This document shows, in pieces, positions 26,406 through 35,965 of a DNA stretch of 64,000 bases. Position numbers and translations under genes: made by a program. Location: NCBI GenBank assembly GCA_041447175.1, contig CP166960.1, forward strand, positions 1,201,507 through 1,265,506, in the 5' to 3' direction. The stretch's first letter is position 1; each line of letters opens with the position of its first letter. This stretch comes from Candidatus Bathyarchaeia archaeon. Lineage in GTDB: Archaea > Thermoproteota > Bathyarchaeia > Bathyarchaeales > Bathycorpusculaceae. A model generated the notes under the pieces. It did no database searches and was not told the DNA's origin. It saw only the letters and a program-made list of their open reading frames with translations.

Positions 26406-27221
26406 ATGAAAACAGAGAACCAAACCGCTTCTGCATTTCTTTTCGACCAAATAAGCAACTACTGGACAGAAATAGCCCAAGCCAACCACACCGAAAAACA
26501 ACTCTGCTTCGTCAAAAACAACATTCCACCACAAGGCTACGTTTTGGATTTGTGCTGTGGCAGTGGCAGACACACCCTTGCACTGGCCCAAACGGGATAC
26601 GCCATGGTCGGGATTGACTTCTCGTTCCGTCTGTTAAGGATTGCAAAACAGAAGGCAGCCCAAACAGGAATCCACGTGACACTTGTGAGGGCAGACATGC
26701 GGTTTTTGCCCTTTACGCCAGAAACGTTTGCATCGGTGGTTAGTTTGGATGCCAGCTTTGGATATTTGCCCTCAGAAAAGCAGGATTTACAAAGCTTAAA
26801 CGAGGCTTCCAGAGTCCTTGAGCACGAGGGGGTTTTGTTGCTGGACGTTTTCAACCGTGAACGCCTCATGAAACGCTACAGGAAAAGGTTCAGAGTAGAC
26901 CTGAGTTTGTTTTACAGATTGTTACCGAAGCTCCCTCGGCTTGCGGTCCTGTTGAGGTGGAAAGAGTACCCTAGTTTTTACTTGAGGCAAACTCACAAAG
27001 TCACACGTGATGGGGGAAAACTGCTGGAAATGTGGGTTATTTTGGACAAAAAAACCAAAAATATCTACCTTGCTTCCCATGTTACGCGATTGTATGAGCC
27101 GCCGCAGTTGAGGGTGATGCTGGAAAAGGCAGGCATACGGGTATGCCGTGTGTTGGGTAACTATGACATGCAAGAATACCAGAAGGACTCTAAACGATTA
27201 ATCTTCGTTGCACAAAAATGA
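26406..27221 (+). CDS. Class I SAM-dependent methyltransferase
   Basis: A Rossmann-fold methyltransferase of about 271 residues. Motif I is VLDLCCGSGRHTLAL; the acidic residue of motif II is in VGIDFS, and the post-I strand LVRADMRFLP is typical. Substrate unknown. An ATG at 26391 is possible, but the one at 26406 has GAGG 5 bases upstream and is preferred. Stands between the flavin genes and a surface protein gene with no shared operon. Confidence 0.88.
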   Translation: MKTENQTASAFLFDQISNYWTEIAQANHTEKQLCFVKNNIPPQGYVLDLCCGSGRHTLALAQTGYAMVGIDFSFRLLRIAKQKAAQTGIHVTLVRADMRFLPFTPETFASVVSLDASFGYLPSEKQDLQSLNEASRVLEHEGVLLLDVFNRERLMKRYRKRFRVDLSLFYRLLPKLPRLAVLLRWKEYPSFYLRQTHKVTRDGGKLLEMWVILDKKTKNIYLASHVTRLYEPPQLRVMLEKAGIRVCRVLGNYDMQEYQKDSKRLIFVAQK

Positions 27222-27330
27222 ACGGGTAATGTTGCAATTTTCAAAAAGGGTGAACAGAAAGGGGTTCTGCAGAAATGTTAAATAAATAATTCCACCGATA
27301 TTTAATTAGGGAAGTTTTGGAGGTTTAAAA

Positions 27331-29871
27331 ATGAAACTCCAAAAACAAAAAACCGTAATTGCTGCAAATTTTTTGATTCTGATGCTCATAGCAACAACGC
27401 TTTTGGTATATGTACCCAGCACTCAAGCCCAGCAAGAACTGCCCACGTATGCTTTTCTCGCTGTCTCCCCTAACCCAGTAGGAATCAACCAAGAAGTACT
27501 GGTCACCATGTGGCTAAACGTGGTGCCCTTAACGGCTGGAGGCGCAGGTGGAGACCGATGGCAAGACATGACCTGCACGATAACAAAACCTGATGGAAGC
27601 AACGAAACCATGGGACCCTTCACCTCAGACCCAGTCGGACTTCAATACTTCTTGTATACCCCAGACCAACTCGGCAGCTACTTCTTCCAGTGGAGCTTCC
27701 CAGGACAACACATAACAGGTACTGACCGATTCGGCAACCCTGTTGACGCCACCTACAGCGGAAGCACAAGCCCAGAAGTAGAACTCGTAGTTCAGCAAGA
27801 GGCTATTGAACCATACCCAGACTGGCCTTTGCCTGAAGACTACTGGGAACGTCCAATAGATGCGGAAAACAGAGACTGGTGGACAATCTCGGGTAACTGG
27901 TACAGCACTTCGGGTTCATCCCGCATCGGCGTGGGTGACTACGACTGCAAAGGAAGATTCAACCCCTACACGACAGCACCAAACACAGCCCACATCTTAT
28001 GGACCAGAGAGATATACTTTGGAGGACTCATAGGCGGCGAATTTCTCACCAACCAGTACAACGAGGGACAAACATACGAGCCCAAATTCGGGCCCCCAGT
28101 GATTATCCAAGGACGCCTGTACTATAATGATGCGAATTCACCCCGATACGGATTCTACTGTGTCGACCTGCGAACCGGAGAGGAACTTTGGTATGAGAAT
28201 GACACCAGTGTGGATTCAATGCATCAAAACATTTTCAATGTGAGATGGTACAACGCCATAACAATGGGACAAGTCTACAGCTACGAGTCCCCGAACCAAC
28301 ACGGAGGATTCGCGTATCTCTGGGAAATGACGGGCCCACCACAAAACATGTACTACATGTATGATGCCTTCTCTGGAGAACTCATACTAAGCATGACTAA
28401 CGCGTCCACAGGAACAAGCGTGTTTACTCCAAATGGCGACCTTCTCATCTACATGCTTGACGGCACAAACAACTGGTTAGCCATGTGGAACTCAAGCAAA
28501 GCCATTCCACCGGCGGGACCAAACAGCACAGACGCATGGCAATGGCGACCTGACAACCAACAAGTGCTGGACTGGAACGACGGCATTGAATGGAACGTAA
28601 CCACCCCAGATGTACCTGGCGTGCAAGCACTTGCGAAAATTGATTCGTATGACGGAACAATACTTGCCACCACTGGAAGCACATTCTTGCCTACACCTTC
28701 ACAGATAGAAGTCGGCTACAATGCATCAACGGGTGAAGAAATGTTCAGGCAAAACCGCACCCTAATTCCTGGAGCTACAGCATACGGTGTTCAGGGACCC
28801 ATGGCGGAAGGAGTTTACACTGAGTTCATCAAAGAAGAACTTACATGGTACGGCTACAACTCCACAACTGGAGAGCAACTTTGGGGTCCAACGGAATCCT
28901 ACAACAACTCGTGGGGAATGTATTCAGGAGGGCAATCTGGAGGAACACATAACATCGCCTACGGGAAACTTTACGCTACTGCATATGACGGAATGGTTCA
29001 CTGCTACGACCTGTACACAGGCGACCACCTGTGGGATTACTCGTCGGGAAACAGCGGATTGGAAACGCCTTATGGCACTTACCCCTTTTCGAGCGTCGGG
29101 TTTAGCGTGGCAGACGAAAAACTCTACGTATGCACAGGAGAGCACAGTCCAACTAAACCCATGTGGAGAGGAGAAAAACTACACTGCGTAAACGCAGAAA
29201 CGGGCGAAGGAATATGGAGCATCCTTGGATGGTTCCAAGCCCCCGTTATTGCAGACGGCTATTTGGTGTCGCTCAACGGAGCCGACAACCGGCTTTACTG
29301 TTTCGGTAAAGGAAAAACCGAGACCACCGTTTCAGTTTCAACCGCACAAGCAGCAGTGAATGAAGGCATAGGCATAACCGGAACCGTGATGGATATGTCA
29401 CCGGCACAGGCAGGCACACCTGCAATCGCGGATGAATACATGACGGAATGGATGGAGTACCAAAACATGCAAAAACCCTGCCCCATGGATGCCGCGGGCG
29501 TCCCAGTTAAGCTACAGGCAACCCGTTCAGACGGCTCAATAACGGATATAGGCACCACAACCAGCGACGCCAACGGAGTATTCCGCTATGCGTGGGTTCC
29601 GCCAGAACAAGACATCTATGAGATAGTGGCTACATTTGAGGGTTCAGATTCGTACTGGCGGTCGTTTGGAACCACAACCGTGACAGTTGGTGCAGGCGCA
29701 GGCGCAGAAGCCACTGCATCAGCCTCACCCACATCCGCTTCACCAACAGCATCGGCTACGCATGCTCCCTCCCCAGGCGCGGATGCCACTTCATGGATTT
29801 ACATAGCCGCGGCGGTGATTGTTGTGGTAATAGTCATTGTTATCGCAGCGGTAATGCTTCGAAGACGCTAA
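27331..29871 (+). CDS. PQQ-like beta-propeller surface protein
   Basis: An 846-residue exported protein. It has a signal peptide ending near TQAQ, an N-terminal beta domain with VSPNPV and DRWQDMT, then PQQ-like propeller repeats (DLRTGEELWYEN, YDAFSGELI, NSTTGEQLWGP, DLYTGDHLWDY, NAETGEGIW). A C-terminal Ig-like domain is followed by a Ser/Ala/Pro/Thr linker, one transmembrane helix and a final RRR. It is paralogous to the protein at 45300-48062. Probably an S-layer-associated membrane-anchored protein; any redox role of the propeller is unproven. GGAGG lies 7-9 bases before ATG. Confidence 0.8.
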   Translation: MKLQKQKTVIAANFLILMLIATTLLVYVPSTQAQQELPTYAFLAVSPNPVGINQEVLVTMWLNVVPLTAGGAGGDRWQDMTCTITKPDGSNETMGPFTSDPVGLQYFLYTPDQLGSYFFQWSFPGQHITGTDRFGNPVDATYSGSTSPEVELVVQQEAIEPYPDWPLPEDYWERPIDAENRDWWTISGNWYSTSGSSRIGVGDYDCKGRFNPYTTAPNTAHILWTREIYFGGLIGGEFLTNQYNEGQTYEPKFGPPVIIQGRLYYNDANSPRYGFYCVDLRTGEELWYENDTSVDSMHQNIFNVRWYNAITMGQVYSYESPNQHGGFAYLWEMTGPPQNMYYMYDAFSGELILSMTNASTGTSVFTPNGDLLIYMLDGTNNWLAMWNSSKAIPPAGPNSTDAWQWRPDNQQVLDWNDGIEWNVTTPDVPGVQALAKIDSYDGTILATTGSTFLPTPSQIEVGYNASTGEEMFRQNRTLIPGATAYGVQGPMAEGVYTEFIKEELTWYGYNSTTGEQLWGPTESYNNSWGMYSGGQSGGTHNIAYGKLYATAYDGMVHCYDLYTGDHLWDYSSGNSGLETPYGTYPFSSVGFSVADEKLYVCTGEHSPTKPMWRGEKLHCVNAETGEGIWSILGWFQAPVIADGYLVSLNGADNRLYCFGKGKTETTVSVSTAQAAVNEGIGITGTVMDMSPAQAGTPAIADEYMTEWMEYQNMQKPCPMDAAGVPVKLQATRSDGSITDIGTTTSDANGVFRYAWVPPEQDIYEIVATFEGSDSYWRSFGTTTVTVGAGAGAEATASASPTSASPTASATHAPSPGADATSWIYIAAAVIVVVIVIVIAAVMLRRR

Positions 29872-30046
29872 ACAGGCTCTACAACGCAACCACATTTTCC
29901 CTTTTTTCCTCTACACAAAAGAAACAAAAACCGTTGGACCAGATTTTTAAAAATGGAGGTTCTTGCCCCCAAAAGGAACCTCGATTAAGCTGAAGATTCA
30001 AGTAAAGATTTTAAGACAGCACACAATAGAAAAGGTGCAAAACGGT

Positions 30047-30134
30047 GCCGAGGTGGCAGAGTGGTTAACGCGCGGGCCTTGAGAGCCCGTGGACCTTGCG
30101 GTCCGCAGGGGTTCGAATCCCTTCCTCGGCGCCA
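30047..30134 (+). tRNA. tRNA-Ser (TGA)
   Basis: Acceptor arms GCCGAGG and CCTCGGC pair over 7 bp, the anticodon loop is CTTGAGA between CGGGC and GCCCG, giving anticodon TGA. A long variable arm (class II, GGACC...GGTCC) and the T-arm AGGGGTTCGAATCCCTT confirm serine. Discriminator G and a genome-encoded CCA (30132-30134) follow. No intron. Confidence 0.95.
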
Positions 30135-30208
30135 CACCAACTTTTCATTGACGCAGAGGGTCAGTGCTCTACTAAGAGGTTTTTGGCTGAGGTTTCTGGT
30201 GGATATTG

Positions 30209-31594
30209 TTAGCGTTTTCTACTAGTCCGGGTGTAGAGAAAAACGCCGATGAAAATGAAAACCACGATAACCGCGCCAATCACAGCGTATGTGTAAGTGC
30301 TTGGAAATGCAACTGTCCCAGATGGTTCAGTAGGTGTTTTGGTCACTGAGGCTGTTGGGATAAGGCTGGATTGGTCTTCGGATAGCTGAATAGGCAAAGG
30401 CTCAATACGATAAATACCCCAACCGTAAGGAAACTCGTACAGCTTTACGACCTCGCTCTCAGGGCTGACTTCAACCAGCACCGCCCCCGTGGCATTCACC
30501 AAAAAAGGCTCTGACTCCGCAAACTGATGGTCAGGGGTCCCGAACACACCGATGCGGTTTCCGTTTGGCAAACGTGCAGCTTCACCCCAATAGGGACTGT
30601 AGAGCTCTGGCGGAGCAGTCCAGCTCCAACTTACTTCAGCTGTCATGTCTTGTTCGTTCACGGTGATTTCTTGCATTGCACTGCGTCCATTGTCAAAGTC
30701 AGTGGTGTTCCCAAAATCGTTGTTAAACATGATGAAAACGTTTGGTTCCACTTGCATTACGTCGTGGCATCCAAACCAAAGGCTCTCCACGGGGTTTCCT
30801 TGGTCATCCAGCAAGGTGAAGTCGCCAAATTGTCCGCATGACCAGATTAAGTCGCCGCTGGTTTGGTTGATTTTGTAGAAGGTGTTGGTGTGGCGGCAGT
30901 TGAAGTAAATTATGCTTTCGTTGTAGAGCCACTGTACAGAGTTTGCGTGGGTGAAGTCAACAACGAGTTGGTCATCATCATATGTTGTGATGTTGTATAT
31001 GCTTTGCTGGCTAAGAGGGATATGGTCGTAGGTGTCCCAGCTCCAAAGTTCCTCACCCAACGAGTTGTACTCAACTATTCTGTCGAACAGGTAGTTGGTT
31101 CCGTTGACTTCCCGCACATAATTATCCATGGTAAGAACCGTATCAGTTGAGGGATTGTAGTCGACGTCATGGTGACCCGCCACTTCATCAAAGTCCGTTT
31201 TTTCACCTGAAGAGAAATTCCAGAAGTGTATGTATGAGCCGCCTTCGCCTTGATATAGGAGCGTGTAGGGTTCAACGTAGGCAACTTCGCCTAGGTAGCT
31301 TGAGCCGTACCATTCGCGGAGATGAAGAAGGTTAGCTTGTGAATCCATCACTACCAGATAGCTTGCGACCGAGAGGTTGATGTTTGCGGGGTCATACTGG
31401 TACAGTCCAAAGGCGAAGTCGCCTTCCCATGATTCGCCGAAATTGGTTATGCGACAGGGTATGGTGAAGCTGGGGAGGGGTTCAGTGAAGATTAAGGGTA
31501 TCGCGGAAAATAGGAGAAGCCCGATTAAAGCGGACACAAAAACTGCGGTGATTGGTTTTTTTGACCGCGAAGAAGGGCGGAAACAAATGTTCAC
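30209..31594 (-). CDS. Arylsulfotransferase (ASST)-like surface propeller protein
   Basis: A 461-residue ASST-family protein with an N-terminal signal or anchor helix and a C-terminal transmembrane helix plus basic tail. The propeller carries the family's His-containing segments (VAGHHDVDYNP, DFTHANSVQW, GCHDVMQ). Classical ASSTs transfer sulfate between phenols; here only the fold is supported, and the catalytic His is not securely placed. Probably faces outside, like the two PQQ-like proteins in the window. Confidence 0.72.
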   Translation of the reverse strand: MNICFRPSSRSKKPITAVFVSALIGLLLFSAIPLIFTEPLPSFTIPCRITNFGESWEGDFAFGLYQYDPANINLSVASYLVVMDSQANLLHLREWYGSSYLGEVAYVEPYTLLYQGEGGSYIHFWNFSSGEKTDFDEVAGHHDVDYNPSTDTVLTMDNYVREVNGTNYLFDRIVEYNSLGEELWSWDTYDHIPLSQQSIYNITTYDDDQLVVDFTHANSVQWLYNESIIYFNCRHTNTFYKINQTSGDLIWSCGQFGDFTLLDDQGNPVESLWFGCHDVMQVEPNVFIMFNNDFGNTTDFDNGRSAMQEITVNEQDMTAEVSWSWTAPPELYSPYWGEAARLPNGNRIGVFGTPDHQFAESEPFLVNATGAVLVEVSPESEVVKLYEFPYGWGIYRIEPLPIQLSEDQSSLIPTASVTKTPTEPSGTVAFPSTYTYAVIGAVIVVFIFIGVFLYTRTSRKR

Positions 31595-31734
31595 GAGAAT
31601 ACGTCCTTATGCTATATTTTTAGGTATCCAATGTTGCTGATGTAACAATGCAGGTTGAATCTCTTTCAAGAACGTGGATACCTAGTTGGGAATACCATTG
31701 CTTCCTAAAAAAAGATTCTGTTCTGCTCAAATGC

Positions 31735-32601
31735 TTAGCCTAGCTCAAAGGAGGTTACTCCATAGATCTTATTCAAAGGCAAGGAGGGCGCCTTCTTTGT
31801 GTACATGCGTACCGTGCTAAAAACGGGCTCCATCCGATACGACTTCGCAAGCTGAACTGCGGCGGCGTTTGGTTCAGGCACATCCAAAAACACCGTCTTG
31901 CCCTTCGCCATCGCCGACAACTCACAAAAAAGGGCATGCGCCACGTTTAAGTCAGCAGCAAACAAGGGACCAATTTTGTAACCAACCACGCATTTACGGA
32001 TTACGCCATAACCAGAAATGGTGCCTGACTCCTTTTCGCGAACCAAAAGAGCGGTTGCATCGCTTTGGAATAGCCAGCAGTTAAGGAAATTGTTGCGTAG
32101 GGCAGGAAAGAATTCGGCATCAAAAGCAGCAACTTCAGCAAAATCCGCTTTGTGAATCGGCGCGCAACGGTTCAATGACGAAGCATCGTTTATGATGCCG
32201 GCGTAGCGTGTGTTTTTGTGAGCAAACCTAAAGCCCTCTCGCGCGTATTTTTCCTGCATCGACAAGACGCCGTCTAAGCCTAGGTTAAGGTTACCGTAAA
32301 TGCCCGCTACAAAACGCTGAATTGTGGAGCCCACACCCATTCCGCGGTACGCAGGGTTCACGATAAGAAGCCCTTCAAAAGCAAAATCCTCCGAGTACTT
32401 CACTACCGAAACGGTTCCCACGATTTCTCCTGCAAGTTTTGCAGCGTAAAAGCCGTTTGGGTCAGCCTGATAGAAGCATTGGGCGTCGTGGATGCCTGGG
32501 TTCCAGCCTTCTTTTTGTGCCCAAACTATGGCGGTTTGTACTTCACTCTCTTTCATGCGTTCAATTGTGAGGTTTGGGTGTTGGTGGGCGCTTTGGTTCA
32601 T
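31735..32601 (-). CDS. Two-domain GNAT acetyltransferase
   Basis: An N-acetyltransferase of about 288 residues. The first domain has the acetyl-CoA loop in NPAYRGMGVGSTIQR. The C-terminal half (SGYGVIRKCVVGYKIGPLFA, FLDVPEPNAAAVQLAKSY) matches the second domain often fused to this GNAT group (Acetyltransf_18-type). I start at the ATG at 32601; a longer frame to 32730 would run into the 3' end of nuoN and has no support. A TATA-like ATTTTATT lies about 25-30 bases before, so the message may have almost no leader. Confidence 0.8.
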   Translation of the reverse strand: MNQSAHQHPNLTIERMKESEVQTAIVWAQKEGWNPGIHDAQCFYQADPNGFYAAKLAGEIVGTVSVVKYSEDFAFEGLLIVNPAYRGMGVGSTIQRFVAGIYGNLNLGLDGVLSMQEKYAREGFRFAHKNTRYAGIINDASSLNRCAPIHKADFAEVAAFDAEFFPALRNNFLNCWLFQSDATALLVREKESGTISGYGVIRKCVVGYKIGPLFAADLNVAHALFCELSAMAKGKTVFLDVPEPNAAAVQLAKSYRMEPVFSTVRMYTKKAPSLPLNKIYGVTSFELG

Positions 32602-32683
32602 AACTGAAAGGGTAGGTTGTCGGCAATAAAATGATTTACTTAATCTGATTGAAAAAAGAAAAAGGTGGTTCCCAAAAAAGAAA

Positions 32684-34204
32684 TTATGGGAGGAAGGGGA
32701 ATTGGTTGACGGCGTGCTGGATTGGGTCAAGCACTATTGAGGGGAACAGACCCAAGATGATTATGGCACCGACAAGGATGAATATCGGAATCAACAGCTT
32801 GACGGGTTCTTTGATTCGTCCTTCATCAGCAGGTTCCTTGGCGTACATGACGTTGATTAAGCGGAACAGGTAAGCTGTTTGCAGTACACTCATCAGCACA
32901 CCAATCACAGCTAGCCATGTGAAGTTGGCTTCAATTGCGGAGGTGAACACTAGATACTTTGCTATGAAGCCACCCAGAGGAGGAACACCAGCAAAAGATA
33001 GCGCCGCAATCAGCAAGGCAAAGCTTGCATACGGCATTCTTCTGCCTATGCCGGCAAAGTCCTGGAGGGTCTTAAAGCCATAGTGGTTCATTACACCTAC
33101 AGTCATGAAACTCAGCGCTGTAGTGATTCCGCCGATGAGGAAGAAGTACAAGTTCCCCTGCAATCCAAGAGTCAAAACGCCTGCCGCGCCAGGGACTACA
33201 CTGGTCATGGCAACCAAGTTGTATCCGACGTCGGCAACACAGATGTTTCCGATGAGCATTTTGACGTTGTTTTGGATTAGCGCGAACATGTTGCCTACAA
33301 TCATGGTGAATGCCGCCATGAAGGCAAGCATCAGACGCCAGTCGAGAACCGCGGTGGGCGTTAAGATGAATATCAGCACTCGGATCAGCACGTAGTAGCT
33401 GCCTTGGTCAACGAGCGCGGAGAGGAAAGCCGATGAAGAGGAAGGCGCGGCGTTGTATGCGTCTGGAAGCCAGAAGTGGAAGGGCACGATTGCTGCTTCA
33501 ATTGCGTAGCCAGCAGCTATGAAGATAAAGGCAAGTATCAAGAGGGATTTGTCAGCCAGCACTTCTAAGGCGGCTTTAACTGCCCAAAAGTTCAGGGTTC
33601 CAGTGATTCCGTAAACCAGAGATATGCCAAAAACAATGAACGCCGAGGCGATAACAATCATGACGATGTATTTGAGGGTGGCGTTGAGGCTGTTGCGGTT
33701 CTTTTTGTAAAGCATCAGAAAGCTTGAGCCTGCGGCTGCGGCTTCCCAGAAGATGAACAGCGTCAGTAAGTCGCCAGCGCAGACTGCGCCAATTAGAGCG
33801 GCGACCAGGAGAAGCATTATGGCAAAATATCGTTCTGAAGGTCTCTTGGCGGGGTCTATATAGAAGACGCTGTAGAGGATAACCACTGCGCTTACGGCGA
33901 CCATGATTATGGTCATGTAGATGGATATGCCGTCAATCATGAAGGTACTTGCAAGTGATGACGACGCTGATGTAGTGTTTGCCAAGGGTATGTTGACAAA
34001 AGATTGGTCCAGAGGGATCTTGTAATATTCTAATGCGAGATTCGCTACTGCAGCAAACGCTACCGAGAAGACTAGCCCGAACCAGACTAGGGTTAACGCG
34101 GATACATGATTAGTTTTTCGAATAAGCCTAAAAGCAGGGATTGTTAGGAGTGCAAAGGCAACAAGGGTCACGATAGGAAAGGCGACGTCGAAGACGCTGA
34201 CCAT
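32684..34204 (-). CDS. nuoN: Complex I-like antiporter subunit N
   Basis: A 506-residue NuoN-like antiporter subunit with about 13-14 transmembrane helices, last gene of the hydrogenase/complex I-like cluster. Landmarks are FIFWEAAAAGSSF (TM5 Glu) and VPFHFWLPDAYNAAP. The helix before this motif reads GYAIEAAIVP, with Glu where other NuoN proteins have the TM7 Lys, and the TM8 Lys position reads VDQG. These changes should alter or weaken the usual ion relay. T-rich minus-strand sequence after the stop (about 32649-32680) may be the operon terminator. Confidence 0.9.
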   Translation of the reverse strand: MVSVFDVAFPIVTLVAFALLTIPAFRLIRKTNHVSALTLVWFGLVFSVAFAAVANLALEYYKIPLDQSFVNIPLANTTSASSSLASTFMIDGISIYMTIIMVAVSAVVILYSVFYIDPAKRPSERYFAIMLLLVAALIGAVCAGDLLTLFIFWEAAAAGSSFLMLYKKNRNSLNATLKYIVMIVIASAFIVFGISLVYGITGTLNFWAVKAALEVLADKSLLILAFIFIAAGYAIEAAIVPFHFWLPDAYNAAPSSSSAFLSALVDQGSYYVLIRVLIFILTPTAVLDWRLMLAFMAAFTMIVGNMFALIQNNVKMLIGNICVADVGYNLVAMTSVVPGAAGVLTLGLQGNLYFFLIGGITTALSFMTVGVMNHYGFKTLQDFAGIGRRMPYASFALLIAALSFAGVPPLGGFIAKYLVFTSAIEANFTWLAVIGVLMSVLQTAYLFRLINVMYAKEPADEGRIKEPVKLLIPIFILVGAIIILGLFPSIVLDPIQHAVNQFPFLP

Positions 34205-34217
34205 GATAGTTCACATC

Positions 34218-35801
34218 TTAAATTAATGCTACACCTTTAATCAGGTTTATAAAGAATGCGGGGTAGACGCCAAGAACTATCACGAAAGCCACCAAGATTA
34301 TCATAGCCAACTTCATCGAGTTAGGTACATCCCTGATTTTCTTTGCCGCTGAAGTAAAGCCGTTTTCTGTCTTTGAGCGCCCAAGGAAAACTTTGTTTAC
34401 GAACCGCAGAGAATATGCAAGGGAAAGAACTGTTGCGAGGAGCATGAAGACGGTTGGGATTGTGTAAAAGCCGTCTGTGCTGATGATTTCGAATGCGCCT
34501 ACAAATATGAAGAATTCGCTCCAGAAGCAGGCGAAGGGTGGTGAACCTGCGATGCTTAAGGCTGCAATAATTGATGAGGCACCTGTAAAGGGCATTTTAC
34601 TTGCAAGACCACCCATTTTTCGTATGTCACGTTCTTCGGTTTGATGCATGACTGAACCTGCAGAGAGGAAGAAGAGTCCTTTGCTTACTGCATGGTTTAG
34701 GATGTGAAGCACGGTGCCTAGAACTGCGACGCTGGCTACAACGATGCCTGTTAGGGTTACTGCTGCTTGTGTTGTTGAACCTGCTGCCTGCGTCAAGCTT
34801 AATGCTATTGCAGGCGGGAACAGAGAAAGCCCAAACATAACGTAGCCCATGTGGGCGATGCTGGAGTAAGCGATTATCCGTTTTATGTCGGTTTCTACGA
34901 CAGCTATGAAGGCGCCAAAGAAGGCGGTGATAACACCAAAGATAGCCAAGCCATGGAGGAACGACGTGATAAACGCGGCATCATTTAGGTAAATGCCAGG
35001 TAATACAGTACATAGAGACAAACGTAGGATGGCGTAGGCGCCTGCGCTAATGATGACTCCGCTGAGAAGAGCAGACATGGTTGCGGGTGCTTCAGAGTGA
35101 GCGTCAGGAAGCCACATGTGCACTGGCACAACAGCCATTTTAACGGCGAACCCAGCGGTCAACGCCAGCAGAACCCACCGTGCCATTTCAAGGTATTCAG
35201 GGTTGAGAAGAGCGGTTTGGACGGCGAACATGTCGCTTTGTCCAGTGGTTATGAAGAGGGCGCCAATGCCCAGCAGCACGAAGACGGCGCCTGCATGGGT
35301 AAATATGAAGAGTTTGAAGGCTGCTCGGTAGCTGTCACGGTAGCCCCAGCCGCCGATGATGAAGTAAGCGGGAACCAACATAAGCTCCCAACAGAAGTAG
35401 AAAAGGAGAAGGTTTGAGGTGATGAAAACGCCAACTAAGCCGACGGATAGCAGTGAAAGTAGGCTGTAGTAAACGGGGAGGTTTTTCTTGCCTTCCAGGT
35501 ATTTTATGCTGAAAATTGCGACAGCAACTATCAAGACAAGCGTGATTATTGCAATGGAGGCGCTTATGCCGTCTAAGAAAAGGCTGAAGTGCGCGTTTAA
35601 AACGGGAATCCAAGAGTAGGATTCGGTGTAAATGGAGTTGGATATGACGGTTGGGACTTCGCTTAGAATTAAACCAATATTGACTAATGCAACTGAGCCG
35701 ACGATGGTTCCAGCAAGTTTAGGTGATTTTTTTGCAGAAAAATAGACAAAGGGAACAGCTAAAACGGGCAGAAGGAAGACTAACAGTAGGCTGTATGGCA
35801 T
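34218..35801 (-). CDS. nuoM: Complex I-like antiporter subunit M (second copy)
   Basis: A 527-residue NuoM-like subunit, closely similar to the copy just upstream; long identical stretches include FYFCWELMLVPAYFIIGGWG and FTHAGAVFVLLGIGA. TM7 keeps its Lys (AVKMAVVPVHMW), but the TM8 Lys position is Ser (VIISAGAYAILR). It has its own AGGTG ribosome-binding site 10 bases upstream and a TATA-like element at about 35843-35852, so it may be expressed separately from the genes before it. Confidence 0.92.
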   Translation of the reverse strand: MPYSLLLVFLLPVLAVPFVYFSAKKSPKLAGTIVGSVALVNIGLILSEVPTVISNSIYTESYSWIPVLNAHFSLFLDGISASIAIITLVLIVAVAIFSIKYLEGKKNLPVYYSLLSLLSVGLVGVFITSNLLLFYFCWELMLVPAYFIIGGWGYRDSYRAAFKLFIFTHAGAVFVLLGIGALFITTGQSDMFAVQTALLNPEYLEMARWVLLALTAGFAVKMAVVPVHMWLPDAHSEAPATMSALLSGVIISAGAYAILRLSLCTVLPGIYLNDAAFITSFLHGLAIFGVITAFFGAFIAVVETDIKRIIAYSSIAHMGYVMFGLSLFPPAIALSLTQAAGSTTQAAVTLTGIVVASVAVLGTVLHILNHAVSKGLFFLSAGSVMHQTEERDIRKMGGLASKMPFTGASSIIAALSIAGSPPFACFWSEFFIFVGAFEIISTDGFYTIPTVFMLLATVLSLAYSLRFVNKVFLGRSKTENGFTSAAKKIRDVPNSMKLAMIILVAFVIVLGVYPAFFINLIKGVALI

Positions 35802-35965
35802 GTTTCTGAAGCACCTATAGCCTCACATATTTGTCGCGAATTCAATATAAAACTATCATAAAAAATCAGCGGGTTAAGGGAAAAGTCAAAGGCAAAACAG
35901 GGTACGTTAAATTTAAAACAAAAAAAAGAAGGCAAAGAATTGCCTATTCTTCAACTGAACCCGCT
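35802..35965 (-). promoter_or_regulatory. Possible terminator and internal promoter between the two nuoM copies
   Basis: On the minus strand a T-rich run (35911-35931) follows the first nuoM stop, and a TATA-like TTTTATATTG (35843-35852) lies about 42 bases before the second nuoM start. All other gaps in the cluster are a few bases or overlaps, except 112 bases before the nuoCD start as called. Confidence 0.45.

Noticed and set aside
32601-32730. N-terminal extension of the GNAT gene
   Set aside because: Would read into nuoN with a Ser/Phe-rich start; the ATG at 32601 begins the conserved region.
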